Shown here piece after piece: positions 1 to 11,774 of a stretch of 64,000 bases of DNA. Made by a program: the position numbers and the translations under genes. The stretch's first letter is position 1, and each line of letters begins with the position of its first letter. The notes below the pieces were generated by a model. It did not search any database, was not told the DNA's origin, and saw only the letters and a list, made by a program, of their open reading frames with translations. This DNA is from Nemertoderma westbladi (lineage: Eukaryota > Xenacoelomorpha > Nemertodermatida > Nemertodermatidae): contig JAUCBJ010005191.1 in assembly GCA_032718475.1 (NCBI GenBank), forward strand, positions 1-64,000, read 5' to 3'.

Positions 1-16
1 TTTCCAAGTAATTGTC

Positions 17-790
17 TCAATATTTCCTCATTATTATCATTTTCATCCTCTTCTTCACTTTCCTGATCTTCACTTTCCTGATCTTCACTTTCTTCACCCT
101 CTTCCTGACCTTCACTTTCTTCATCCTCTTCCCCACCTTCACTTCTTCATCCTCTTCCTGTTCTTCACTTTCTTCATCTTCCTGACCTTCACTTTCTTCG
201 TCCTCTTCTTGAGCTTCACTTTCTTCATCCTCTTCCTGTTCTTCACTTTCTTCATTCTCTTCCTGACCTTCGCTTTCTTCACCCTCTTCCTGACCTTCAC
301 TTTCTTCGTCCTCTTCCTGTTCTTCACTTTCTTCATTCTCTTCCTGACCTTCGCTATCTTCACCCTCTTCTTGACCTTCACTTTCTTCATCCTCTTCCTG
401 ATCTTCCTGACCTTCACTTTCTTCGTTCTCAACTTCACTTTCTTCAACTTCATCCTGACCCTCACTATTTTCATTCTCCATCTCATCATCCTCTTCTTCT
501 CCATCTTTCTCACTCAAATTTTCTTCATTTTCTAGGGGTAACTGTTTTTGTATCCCTATCAAAATATTCATAACTTTATGAAATTTATTTTCCATTGTCT
601 GTTTTATCTTTAATATATCACGCTCATCTCTCTTTTTCTTTTCATCTTCACTAAAAATATCTTCGGATTTTTTAAATTTCTTTGGTAATGGATCCATTAG
701 TTTCTCCTTTCTATGTCTTTCCATATGACGAGATAGATTGTCTTGTCTCATTTCTTTATTACAAACCAAACATCTTTCATCTCTATGCAT
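17..790 (-). CDS. C2H2-finger protein with acidic repeat tail, frameshifted
   Basis: Unrecognised gene. The protein starts MHRDERCLVCNKEM and has one C2H2-like finger (C8-x2-C11-x11-H-x3-H, about residues 8-26). A lysine-rich stretch (35-75) follows, then a long acidic tail of ESEGQEE/ESEEQEE units (about 95-220). The last ~45 residues turn abruptly basic (KVRKRMKK type). This comes from a one-base loss near position 143, where the usual ACTTTCTTC block reads ACTTCTTC. In the frame used before the slip, acidic codons continue to base 1 and end in NEEILRQLLG with no stop, so the intact protein would run off the left edge. It is either a pseudogene or a polymorphic/assembly indel in a slippery repeat. 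The finger-plus-acidic-tail plan is not diagnostic of a family. Confidence 0.5.
   Translation of the reverse strand: MHRDERCLVCNKEMRQDNLSRHMERHRKEKLMDPLPKKFKKSEDIFSEDEKKKRDERDILKIKQTMENKFHKVMNILIGIQKQLPLENEENLSEKDGEEEDDEMENENSEGQDEVEESEVENEESEGQEDQEEDEESEGQEEGEDSEGQEENEESEEQEEDEESEGQEEGEESEGQEENEESEEQEEDEESEAQEEDEESEGQEDEESEEQEEDEEVKVGKRMKKVKVRKRVKKVKIRKVKIRKVKKRMKMIIMRKY
50..480. repeat. Degenerate GAA/GAG-rich coding repeat
   Basis: Imperfect tandem units of about 24-39 bases, built on TTCACTTTCTTCATCCTCTT as read on the plus strand. They encode the acidic tail of the ORF at 17-790. Most unit-length changes are multiples of three; the exception is near 143. Confidence 0.8.
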
Positions 791-1218
791 TATATAGTAA
801 TGTCAATTGATTGTTTTGAATTTTCGCTAAATGAATAAAACGTTTATGAAAATAAATAAAACTTTTAAAAATAAAAATTAGAGAATGAATGGGAATGCGG
901 TGAACGGGGGCTATTATAGAGGGAGGCTAGAATGGAGTTGTGAAAGAAGAATAATCTATTGCAAGCCAGATGTTTCTTGAATTTTTCTCAGGCGTATTTG
1001 GCAATGGTCGTGTGGTGTGTAATTAATGGTTGCAGTTGGCCTATGTGCGATTCGGGGTTACTGTTGGCGCGTAAGATGTAAACCTATGGTTTCCAATCTT
1101 ACATGGTAACGAAGCTGGAGGCTTAAATAATTTACAGCTCGATGCAACCCCCACGTACACTTTGACATACAGTACCTCTATAAGGCGCAGAAAGAGTCCC
1201 GACTCAAACAGACAGAAA
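791..1218. other. Non-coding stretch, nothing recognised
   Basis: AT-rich with short runs of AATAAA-like sequence (830-880). No ORF with family resemblance, RNA gene or repeat was seen. Confidence 0.5.
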
Positions 1219-1787
1219 ACGTAAGGGAAAGGCATGGGCAGCCTTGAATAGGCTTTCCAGGATTTGGAAGTCACAGAGAATTGATCGGAAACTTGAGGTC
1301 CGATTATTTAGAGCAGCAGTAGTTCCAGTACTCCTCTATGGGAGTCCATACTGGGCTCGAACTGCTGAGGACACCAAATCTCTGGATGGCACATTTACAA
1401 GCATGCTACGCCGGGTTCATTGTGTCAAGTACAATGCACACATCTCAAACTAGGCACTATATAACATTGGAGGTGTCTCATTGGTTCCCCCAAGCTTGAC
1501 CCTAGAACAAAGTCGACCCCGCTTTGCAGGACATTGCTTTCGCCGTGAGGACCAGCCAGTGCATAATCTTGTGCTTTGGCCACCTCATGGAGTGAATAAG
1601 CATGGTGGACAGCCCATGACTTTCTTGAGACGCATCTTAAAGGACACTGGTCTTGAAGATGCGGATGATCTAGCAAATGTCATGGGTGATAGGGAGTTGT
1701 GGCGGTGCAATTTTGTCGATAAGCCGGCACAGCATTCTTAAAAATACAGCTGCAATGCAACATGCCGATCCTAGTAGTAGTAGTATG
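1219..1787 (+). mobile_element. 5'-truncated dead non-LTR retrotransposon (RT 3' end)
   Basis: The translation carries the region after the catalytic core of LINE reverse transcriptases: ALNRLSRIWKS, then VVPVLLYGSPYWARTAED, a C-terminal AGHCFRREDQPVHNLVLWPP block and a stop at 1739-1741. An in-frame TAG at 1451-1453 splits the ORF; the second copy in this window (34711-35705) has CAG there. The 3' end is a short TAG run (1772-1782), the same terminus as the other copy. Homology begins near 1219, so the catalytic FADD region is absent. The element cannot be active. Confidence 0.85.
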
Positions 1788-2665
1788 CCTCCAATGTTAC
1801 TAACTTTGTCTACTGTTCAACTTGAGTTTTTACACTAAATACCCAAATGTACTCAATCATTCTCTCTCAATGATAACATATCAAATTGAAACTGTAATCT
1901 ATGGGTAGTCACAGGCAGTAATTGTTACTTAACACTAATACCAGAATGGACGTCATACAAAACAACTCAACAGACAAATCACCCAATCAACTGACAGAGT
2001 TATGATACTGGAATATCTTTAGGTTCTTCCTGTTCTATCCTAAGTGCTTTTATATCACGTTAGATGGCGTGCGATGCCAAATGTATGTTTTAATATTGCG
2101 TAATCCATCTGATCTGCTGAGTGCTGATTCCTGATTGCTGACCAAGCTGCCAAGAACTATTCTAATTTGTTGTTTACTTTACACGTTCAGACGTTCTTAG
2201 CTTCTTGCTACCATAGTTATATAATTATTGCAATCGAAATAATCACGACACTGCACGACTGCACTACTGTTGTAGGTAAAGACTGAAAGAAGTAAAACTA
2301 ATCTTTATTTACACCAAGTAGGCCTTGATTTACACTTGAGACTTGACTACCTACTGGCCTACCGGTACTACTACGCAAACTACTGCATAATATTTGATTT
2401 TAAAATAAAAACTGTATATGAAACCTGTCTTTGCTGTTTGCGGGGTACTACTGCTGTAACTGAAACGGTGTAACCTTGTGCTCCATTACCGGTACCAGGT
2501 ACTGCCACAGTGCCACACCTGCACACCGACCTGCGGACTGCGGACAGACTATCTGACTATCAAGAGGTGCGCCCTCTATACCAAACGGCAAAACTGTATA
2601 ACAAAGGCGGAACTTGAAGTTAGACTCTATTTCTATAAAGGGCCTCAAATATCAACACCGAAATT
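1788..2665. other. Upstream region of GHITM
   Basis: No gene seen. Several copies of the palindrome ACCGGT or TACCGGTA occur here and nearby (about 2360, 2489, 2671). A TATAAAG sits at 2634-2640, only 26 bases before the GHITM start codon, so its role as a TATA box is doubtful. Confidence 0.4.
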
Positions 2666-3769
2666 ATGTTACCGGTACGATTTCTGATCGCCTCCCGTCC
2701 GATCTGCCGGTATCCCAACCGATTATCGACGCTCTCTTCCCGTTGTGTCAGCTCGCTCCCCGCCCGTTCCCATCTACCCTCTGTTGTACATAAACCCGTC
2801 CTACTTCGCGATCTCCCCGTCCACCGTCTCGCGTCTACCGGTACCGGTAGGCCTACAGCCCCCAGCGGTGCCGGTACCTGGTCCCGCATTAAGGAGCGCG
2901 CCACACGCCCAGCCACCGGGGAGGCCCATGCCTGGGGCCAGCTCGCCCTTATGGGCGCGGGCGCTCTGGGTCTGGCCGCCCTGTGTCTGTACGGCGTGCT
3001 GGGCGTCTCCGAGCAGGAAGGAGTGACCGAGCGGGCCGCGTTGTGGCCGGATTACGTGCGGCGACGGGTCCGCGCCACCTACGAGTACCTCGCTGCCGGG
3101 TTGGCCTTTACGACCGCCGGTGCCGTCGCAGCCACCCGCAGTCCCGTCGTTATGAACCTAATGATGCGCAACTCCCTGGTCTCCTTTGCCGTAACCATGG
3201 CGGCGATCATCGGTTCCGGGATGGTCGTCCGAAGTATTCCGTATAAACCCGGCGTCGGTGCCAAACAGTTGGCCTTCCTCGGCCACACCGCGCTGATGGG
3301 CGCTATTCTGGCGCCGTTGACGCTCCTCGGAGGCGCCGTAATGCTCCGCGCGGCGGCCTACACCGCAGGCGTTGTGGGCGGTCTCTCAGCCGTCGCGGTC
3401 TCCGCCCCTTCCGATAAGTTCCTCTACATGGGCGGGGCCCTCGGTATCGGGTTCGGGGTCGTCCTAGCGGCCACCGTCGCTAACCTCTTCCTCCCGCCCC
3501 ACACCGCCCTCGGCTCCGGCCTCTACGCTCTCGGTGTTTACGGCGGACTCATCCTCTTCTCCGGGTTCCTCCTCTACACGACCCAACGGGCCGTCCACCT
3601 CGCCGAAAGCTACCCGATGACCCCCGGGGAGCGACAGGCCACCTTCCAGTACCCGGGGATGCGCCAGTTCGATCCCGTAGATAACTGCATGGGGATCTAC
3701 GCCTCCATCCTAAACATATTCATTAGGATCGCCATGATAGTCGGTGGCGGCGGAGGCCGAAAGAAATAA
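2666..3769 (+). CDS. GHITM: GHITM / TMBIM5 (MICS1), mitochondrial inner-membrane BAX-inhibitor-1 family protein
   Basis: The 367-residue single-exon ORF matches the GHITM family along its length. An Arg/Ser-rich, acid-poor N terminus (1-70) looks like a mitochondrial presequence. The signature RIKERATRPATGEA follows, then about seven to eight hydrophobic segments. Family blocks include LMMRNSLVSF, MVVRSIPYKPG, LGGAVMLRAAAYTAG, SAPSDKFLYMGG and the C-terminal LNIFIRIAMIV followed by GGGGGRKK. In mammals the protein sits in the inner mitochondrial membrane, affects cristae structure and cytochrome c retention, and has been linked to Ca2+/H+ exchange. The start is the first ATG of the frame and leaves a sensible presequence. 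The gene is GC-rich and CpG-rich in AT-rich surroundings and has no intron. No frameshift or stop is present, so it looks functional. It may be nested in an upstream ARFGEF3 intron on the same strand. Confidence 0.93.
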   Translation: MLPVRFLIASRPICRYPNRLSTLSSRCVSSLPARSHLPSVVHKPVLLRDLPVHRLASTGTGRPTAPSGAGTWSRIKERATRPATGEAHAWGQLALMGAGALGLAALCLYGVLGVSEQEGVTERAALWPDYVRRRVRATYEYLAAGLAFTTAGAVAATRSPVVMNLMMRNSLVSFAVTMAAIIGSGMVVRSIPYKPGVGAKQLAFLGHTALMGAILAPLTLLGGAVMLRAAAYTAGVVGGLSAVAVSAPSDKFLYMGGALGIGFGVVLAATVANLFLPPHTALGSGLYALGVYGGLILFSGFLLYTTQRAVHLAESYPMTPGERQATFQYPGMRQFDPVDNCMGIYASILNIFIRIAMIVGGGGGRKK

Positions 3770-4031
3770 GTTGCTTTACTTGCAAAACTCGTTACTCTAA
3801 AACGCAGCTGTTACTACAAAGACAAACGAGTTCACTTTACATTTCTAGTAATATAAACTTACTTTACTAGTAATATAAACTTACATTACAGCGCTCCTAC
3901 AGCACCTAATGCATATTTATTATTAAATAATCGCGTTTTAGTCGCCTTCTTTCTATCAACTTAAACTTTTGCAACTCAATCGTCTATTTGAACGAATTCA
4001 TCCATTTTTGTTCTTGTAAGTTTTGTTTTGG

Positions 4032-6075
4032 TTCAGCCACCGCAATGTTATTAGTCACTGTGGTTTACGTGCAAGCCGCACTAATAATATATCATTCAGC
4101 CACCGCAATGTTATTAGTCACTGTGGTTTATGTGCAAGCTGCACTAATAATATATCATTCAGCCACCGCAATGTTATTAGTCACTGTGGTTTACATGCAA
4201 GCCGCACTAATATATCATTCAGCCACCGCAATGTTATTAGTCACTGTGGTTTACGTGCAAGCCGCACTAATAATATATCATTCAGCCACCGCAATGTTAT
4301 TAGTCACTGGTTTACATGCAAGCCGCACTAATAATAAATCATTCAGCCACCGTAATGTTATTAGTCGCTGTGGTTTACATGCAAGCCGCACTAATAATAA
4401 ATCATTCAGCCATCGCAATGTTATTAGTCATTGTGGTTTACATGCAAGCCGCACTAATAATATATCATTCAGCCACCTTAATGTTATTAGTCACTGTGGT
4501 TTACGTGCAAGCCGCACTAATAATATATCATTCAGCCACCGCAATGTTATTAGTCGCTGTGGTTTACGTGCAAGCCGCACTAATAATATATCATTCAGCC
4601 ACCGTAATATTATTAGTCACTGTGGTTTACGTGCAAGCCGCACTAATAATATATCATTCAGCCACCGCAATGTTATTAGTCACTGTGGTTTACATGCAAG
4701 CCGCACTAATAATAAATCATTCAGCCACCGTAATGTTATTAGTCGCTGTGGTTTACATGCAAGCCGCACTAATAATATATCATTCAGCCACCGCTATGTT
4801 TTTAGTCACTGTAGTTTACGTGCAAGCCGCACTAATAATATATCATTCAGCCACCGCAATGTTATTAGTCACTGTGGTTTACATGCAAGCCGCACTAATA
4901 ATATATCATTCAACCACCGCATTGTTATTAGTCACTGTGGTTTACATGCAAGCCGCACTAATAATATATCATTCAGCCACCGCAATGTTATTAGTCACTG
5001 TGGTTTACATGCAAGCCGCACTAATAATATATCATTCAGCCACCGTAATATTATTAGTACTGTGGTTTACGTGCAAGCCGCACTAATAATATATCATTCA
5101 GCCACCGCAATGTTATTAGTCACTGTGGTTTACATGCAAGCCGCACTAATAATAAATCATTCAGCCACCGTAATGTTATTAGTCGCTGTGGTTTACATGC
5201 AAGCCGCACTAATAATATATCATTCAGCCACCGCAATGTTATTAGTCACTGTGGTTTACATGCAAGCCGCACTAATAATAAATCATTCAGCCACCGTAAT
5301 GTTATTAGTCGCTGTGGTTTACATGCAAGCTGCACTAATAATATATCATTCAGCCACCGTAATGTTATTAGTCATAGTCACTGTGGTTTACGCGCAAGCC
5401 GCACTAATAATATATCATTCAGCCACCGCAATGTTATTAGTCACTGTGGTTTACATGCAAGCCGCACTAATAATATATCATTCAGCCACCGCAATGTTAT
5501 TAGTCACTGTGGTTTACATGCAAGCCACACTAATAATATATCATTCAGCCACCGCAATGTTATTAGTCACTGTGGTTTACATGCAAGCCGCACTAATAAT
5601 ATATCATTCAGCCACCGCAATGTTATTAGTCACTGTGGTTTACATGCAAGCCGCACTAATAATATATCATTCAGCCACCGCAATGTTATTAGTCGCTGTG
5701 GTTTACATGCAAGCCGCACTAATAATAAATCATTCAGCCATCGCAATGTTATTAGTCATTGTGGTTTACATGCAAGCCGCACTAATAATATATCATTCAG
5801 CCACCGCAATGTTTTTAGTCACTGTAGTTTACGTGCAAGCCGCACTAATAATATATCATTCAGCCACCGTAATGTTATTAGTCACTGTGGTTTACATGCA
5901 AGCTGCACTAATAATATATCATTCAGCCACCGCAATGTTATTAGTCATAGTCACTGTGGTTTACGTGCAAGCCCCACTAATAATATATCATTCAGCCACC
6001 GTAATGTTATTAGTCGCTGTGGTTTACATGCAAGCCGCACTAATAATATATCATTCAGCCACCGTAATGTTATCG
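4032..6075. repeat. 63-bp minisatellite, about 32 copies
   Basis: The tandem unit of 63 bases contains TTCAGCCACCGCAATGTTAT and GTGGTTTACATGCAAGCCGC. Copies differ at a few sites (GCAATG/GTAATG, CACTG/CGCTG, ACATG/ACGTG). Because 63 is a multiple of three and the unit lacks stops, all forward frames stay open for long distances, giving a spurious 739-codon ORF. Small indels near 4308 and 5056 shift phase. Confidence 0.95.
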
Positions 6076-6077
6076 CA

Positions 6078-6988
6078 CGCGATGCAAGTCGCATTTTTCC
6101 AAAATTCACTTTTTCTGGCTCTTATAAAATGCACTCTACCTAATGGTATAATCGAGAACACCGTATCTACTCTAGTTCTCGAGATGTTCAATGTAAAAAG
6201 GTCGTAAGTCACAACATATGTATGTATAGTGTTACAAAGGTAAAAGACCGTAAGTGCAATACAAAAGACCGCAACTACTTAAATTTATACAAAAAAACCG
6301 TCAGTCAACAAGACTTGTGGCTTTTTGTCATTGCAAAGATAATAAGAAAATGCACATCCGGTTTTATTGAAATATGTCTTTTGACTTGGTGGTTTTTTAA
6401 TATTTGCAGAAAGGCGCGAAATTCAAAATCGAAATTTCACCAAGTATATAACTTGCGGTGTTTTATCATCATATAGCTCTATGCTACGGAACAATCTGCC
6501 TTCTAATGAACAGACATTGCATTGCATTAAGATAAACCCTAGGTAAACGTGACTACATTTTAATACTTAATTAGGGTTATATATCCTTGTAGTGGTAACA
6601 GTTTTGTTCTCATAATATTTATTGTGTATTATTATGCATATTGTTGACTTTTTGGGAAATTGTGTAGGAGGTGAAGGCGGTGGTGAAATCACCGCCTAAT
6701 AAAATTTCGAGTTATCACCGTTAAAATGTAAGTCCAGCCAGAGGCTGACCAATAGTCAAACAGATTAGATTCTACCGAACATAAAAATTACATCATAAAG
6801 GAAATTACAGACCTCGAAAACCACAATAATTTAGCTCTGGTGTGCTTCCTTCATGCCAGACATTATTAACCAACCAGACCCCATACAGGTAGTTTTGAGT
6901 GGGAAGATTTAAACTTTCAAGGCAATTTTCTCGGAATGAAATTTTCCAGGCAAAAAACACTACTCTCATTTAAACGTTTTTGTAATTT
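6078..6988. other. Spacer between two minisatellites
   Basis: No gene seen. It holds one hairpin followed by AATAAA (entered separately) and otherwise AT-rich unique sequence. Confidence 0.4.
6672..6703 (+). other. Short hairpin followed by AATAAA
   Basis: AGGCGGTG, a seven-base loop and CACCGCCT form a 7-8 bp stem, immediately followed by AATAAA. No upstream coding region was found for it to serve, so it may be chance. Confidence 0.3.
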
Positions 6989-9900
6989 TTGCTTCATATG
7001 ATGGGTTTGTTTATAGTAAGTTTGTTTATATGTGTTCCATACCAATTAGGTATGTTTATATGCATTCCGTACCAGTTAGGTTTATTTATATGCATTCCAT
7101 ACCATTTTGGTTTATTTATATGCGTTCCATGTCGATTAGGTTTGTTTATATGCGTTCTGTACCAATTAGGTTTGTTAATATACATCCCATACCATTAGGT
7201 TTGTATATAAGCGTTCTGTACCAATTAGGTATGTTTATATGCGTTCCATACCAATTAGGTTTGTTTATAAGCATCCCATACCAATTAGGTTTATTTATAT
7301 GCGTTCTGTACCGATTAGGCTTGTTTATATATGTTCAGTATACTGATTAGGTTTGTTTATATGTGTTCTGTACCAATTAGGTTTGTTAATATACATCCCA
7401 TACCATTAGGTTTGTATATAAGCGTTCTGTGCCAATTAGGTATGTTTATATGTGTTCCATACCAATTAGGTATGTTTATATGCATTCCGTACCAGTTAGG
7501 TTTATTTATATGCATTCCATACCATTTTGGTTTATTTATATGCGTTCCATGTCGATTAGGTTTGTTTATATGCGTTCTGTACCAATTAGGTTTGTTAATA
7601 TACATCCCATACCATTAGGTTTGTATATAAGCGTTCTGTACCAATTAGGTATGTTTATATGCGTTCCATACCAATTAGGTTTGTTTATAAGCATCCCATA
7701 CCAATTAGGTTTATTTATATGCGTTCTGTACCGATTAGGCTTGTTTATATATGTTCAGTATACTGATTAGGTTTGTTTATATGTGTTCTGTACTAATTAG
7801 GTTTATTTATATGCGTTCCATACCAATTAGGTTTGTTTATAAGCATTCCATACCAATTAGGTTTATTTATATGCGTTCTGTACCGATTAGGTTTGTTTAT
7901 ATGCGTTCAGTATACCGATTAGGTTTGTTTATATGCCTTCCGTACCGATTATGTTTGTTTATAAGCGCTCCGTACCAATTATGTTTGTTTATAAGCGTTC
8001 CGTACCGATTAGGTTTGTTTATATGCGTTCAGTATACCGATTAGGTTTGTTTATATGCGTTCCATACCGATTATGTTTGTTTATAAGCGTTCCGTACCGA
8101 TTAGGTTTGTTTATATACGTTCAGTATACCGATTAGGTTTGTTTATATGCGTTCAGTATACCGATTAGGTTTGTTTATATGCGTTCCATACCGATTATGT
8201 TTGTTTATAAGCGTTCCGTACCGATTAGGTTTGTTTATATACGTTCAGTATACCGATTAGGTTTGTTTATAAGCGTGCCGTACCGATTATGTTTGTTTAT
8301 AAGCGTTCCGTACTGATTAGGTTTGTTTATATGTGTTCCGTACCGATTATGTTTGTTTATAAGCATTATGTTTGTTTATAGGCGTTTCGTACCAATTAGT
8401 TTGTTTATATGCGTTCTGTACCAATTAGGTTGGTTTATATGCATTCTGTACCAATTATGTTTGTTTATATGCGTTCCGTACCGATTATGTTTGTTTATAA
8501 ACGTTCCATACCAATTAGGTTTGTTTATATGCGTTCTGTACCGATTAGGTTTGTTTATAAGCGTTCCGTACTGATTAGGTTTGTTTATATACGTTCCGTA
8601 CCGATTATGTTTGTTTATAGGCGTTCCATACCAATTAGGTTTGTTTATATACGTTCAGTATACCGATTAGGTTTGTTTATATACGTTCAGTATACCGATT
8701 AGGTTTGTTTATATGCGTCCTGTACCAATTAGTTTGTTTATATGTGTCCCGTACCAATTAGTTTGTTTATATGCGTCCCGTACCAATTAGTTTGTTTATA
8801 TGCGTTCCGTACCGATTATGTTTGTTTATAGGCGTTCCATACCAATTAGGTTTGTTTATATACGTTCAGTATACCGATTAGGTTTGTTTATATACGTTCA
8901 GTATACCGATTAGGTTTGTTTATATGCGTCCCGTACCAATTAGTTTGTTTATATGTGTCCCGTACCAATTAGTTTGTTTATATGCGTCCCGTACCAATTA
9001 GTTTGTTTATATGCGTTCCGTACCGATTATGTTTGTTTATAAGCGTTCCGTACCAATTATGTTTGTTTATAAGCGTTCCGTACCGATTATGTTTGTTTAT
9101 ATGCGTTCCATACCAATTATGTTTGTTTATATGCGTTCCATACCGATTAGGTTTGTTTATATGCGTTCCATACCAATTATGTTTGTTTATATGCGTTCCA
9201 TACCGATTATGTTTGTTTATAAGCGTTCCATACCGATTAGGTTTGTTTATATGCGTTCTGTACCAATTATGTTTGTTTATATGCGTTCCATACCGATTAT
9301 GTTTGTTTATATGCGTTCCATACCGATTATGTTTGTTTATATGCGTTCCATACCAATTATGTTTGTTTATATGCGTTCTGTACCAATTATGTTTGTTTAT
9401 AAGCGTTCCATACCGATTAGGTTTGTTTATATGCGTTCTGTACCAATTATGTTTGTTTATATGCGTTTCATTCCAATTATGTTTGTTTATATGCGTTCCG
9501 TACCGATTATGTTTGTTTATAAGCGTTCTGTACCAATTATGTTTGTTTATAAGCGTTCCGTACCGATTATGTTTGTTTATATGCGTTCCATACCAATTAT
9601 GTTTGTTTATATGCGTTCCATACCGATTAGGTTTGTTTATATGCGTTCCATACCGATTAGGTTTGTTTATATGCGTTCAGTATACCGATTAGGTTTGTTT
9701 ATATGCGTTCTGTACCAATTATGTTTGTTTATAAGCGTTCCGTACCAATTATGTTTGTTTATAAGCGTTCCGTACCGATTATGTTTGTTTATATGCGTTC
9801 CATACCAATTATGTTTGTTTATATGCGTTCCATACCGATTAGGTTTGTTTATATGCGTTCCATACCGATTAGGTTTGTTTATATGCGTTCAGTATACCGA

Positions 9901-10775
9901 TTAGGTTTGTTTATATGCGTTCTGTACCAATTATGTTTGTTTATAAGCGTCCCGTACCAATTAGTTTGTTTATATGCGTTCCGTACCAATTATGTTTGTT
10001 TATATGCGTTCCATACCGATTATGTTTGTTTATATGCGTTCCATACCAATTATGTTTGTTTATATGCGTTCTGTACCAATTATGTTTGTTTATAAGCGTT
10101 CCATACCGATTAGGTTTGTTTATATGCGTTCTGTACCAATTATGTTTGTTTATATGCGTTTCATTCCAATTATGTTTGTTTATATGCGTTCCGTACCGAT
10201 TATGTTTGTTTATAAGCGTTCCGTACCAATTATGTTTGTTTATAAGCGTTCCGTACCGATTATGTTTGTTTATATGCGTTCCATACCAATTATGTTTGTT
10301 TATATGCGTTCCATACCGATTAGGTTTGTTTATATGCGTTCCATACCGATTAGGTTTGTTTATATGCGTTCAGTATACCGATTAGGTTTGTTTATATGCG
10401 TTCTGTACCAATTATGTTTGTTTATAAGCGTTCCGTACCAATTATGTTTGTTTATAAGCGTTCCATACCAATTAGGTTTGTTTATATGCGTTCCATACCG
10501 ATTAGGTTTTTTTATATGCGCTCCGTACCGATTAGGTTTGTTTATATGCGTTCCGTACCGATTAGGTTTGTTTATATGCGTTCTGTACCAATTATGTTTG
10601 TTTATAAGCGTTCCGTACCAATTATGTTTGTTTATAAGCGTTCCGTACCGATTGGGTTTGTTTTTATGCGTTCTGTACCGATTAGGTTTGTTTATAAGCG
10701 TTCCGTACCGATTATGTTTGTTTATAAGCGTTCCGTACCGATTGGGTTTGTTTATATGCGTTCCGTACCGATTAA
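6989..10775. repeat. 30-bp minisatellite with higher-order repeats
   Basis: Units of 29-31 bases built on GTTCCGTACCGATTAGG plus TTTGTTTATATGC, about 125 copies. Variants alternate AATT/GATT, TAGG/TATG and ATATGC/ATAAGC. Blocks are duplicated: a segment near 7025-7350 reappears 420 bases downstream, and a multi-unit block ending in TATACCGATTAGG recurs near 9690, 9900 and 10385. The array stops about 20 bases before an ARFGEF3 3' splice site. Confidence 0.95.
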
Positions 10776-10794
10776 TAGTTCCCTACCGTTTCAG

Positions 10795-10969
10795 ATCATT
10801 TATATTCATTATCCTCCCACCCGAAGACGGAGGAGAACTTATATCGTCTCCAACAACTCGAACAACAATCCGAGTTCCTCTCAGAAACATCGTCGTCGGA
10901 TTGGTCGCTCACCAACTCATACTCCAGTTGCTAGGCAACCTGCTACTGGAGCTAAACCCACCCAACGAG
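10795..10969 (+). CDS. ARFGEF3: ARFGEF3 (BIG3) exon, first of eight visible
   Basis: Acceptor CCGTTTCAG at 10786-10794, donor GAG|GTTAGT. The exon starts with the last base of a split codon and ends in phase 0. It encodes ILPPEDGGEL ... VPLRNIVVGLVAHQLILQLL, which matches what I know of the C-terminal part of vertebrate ARFGEF3 (PPDDG, then an LRNLVVGLVAHQ helix). ARFGEF3 is a large member of the brefeldin-A-inhibited Sec7 family. In mammals it acts at the Golgi and secretory granules and binds prohibitin 2, and its Sec7 domain is thought to be degenerate. Only the last ~500 residues lie in this window; no upstream exon was recognised, so the preceding intron may exceed 10 kb. The next seven exons join in consistent phase to a stop at 28548-28550. 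Confidence 0.88.
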
Positions 10970-11255
10970 GTTAGTTAATTAGTTGGTCTGAAATGGTGCG
11001 AATGGATATTTAGATCAATAAATTGCGACTATTACAATACAATTTATAATAATTTTGTATAATTAATATATTTATATATTAGCAACTCAACATACATGAA
11101 CATCAACAAAATGTAGGATAAGTTCACAATATACAAAAAAAGGGATTATAGCTTATAATAATGGGACGCAATTTAATAATAAATAATGCACTCTATGGCA
11201 CTGTACCAACATGTTGTGTAAGACTTCTTCAAATCGTTAATTCATTCATCAATCA
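10970..11255 (+). other. ARFGEF3 intron start, nothing recognised
   Basis: AT-rich intron sequence after the GTTAGT donor, with no repeat or RNA gene seen. The intron runs to 14663 and also holds the 32-bp array and the antisense pyruvate-kinase-like gene. Confidence 0.5.
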
Positions 11256-11577
11256 AATTATGTAACTATGACTGAATATGATTATCTATTTATGTAATTA
11301 TGACCTGAATATGATTATATATTTATGTAATTATGACCTGAATATGATTATTTATTTATGTAATTATGACTGAATATGATTATATATTTATGTAATTATG
11401 ACTGAATATGATTATTTATTTATGTAATTATGACTGAATATGATTATATATTTATGTAATTATGACTGAATATGATCATATATTTATGTAATTATGACCT
11501 GAATATGATTATATATTTATGTAATTATGACTGAATATGATTATATATTTATGTAATTATGACTGAATGAATATGAT
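11256..11577. repeat. 32-33 bp AT-rich minisatellite, about 9 copies
   Basis: The unit includes TATGTAATTATGACTGAATA. Some copies have ACCTGAAT in place of ACTGAAT. It lies in an ARFGEF3 intron, 3' of the antisense pyruvate-kinase-like gene. Confidence 0.9.
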
Positions 11578-11774
11578 AATAAATAACTAGAGGATACTTA
11601 TTTATAAATAACTATATAAAATATTACACTTATAGAGATATAATATAACCAATATTAGCACAAACAGTGTAATTAATATACTCTACTCGGTAAATCAACA
11701 CCAAATAAATTGTGTACTTTTAGCAATGTTGTGCATAGCTAAAGTTGCTATCTCGAATCGCACCACCCAATCAA

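Noticed and set aside
3988-6207. 739-codon plus-strand ORF with a 21-residue hydrophobic repeat
   Set aside because: It arises from a 63-bp array without stops; all forward frames are open, indels change frame mid-way, and differences between units fall on all codon positions.
6222-6476. 84-codon plus-strand ORF
   Set aside because: AT-rich composition, no recognisable domain, no splice context.
6989-10769. Repetitive hydrophobic ORFs up to 297 codons
   Set aside because: By-products of the 30-bp minisatellite on the plus strand.
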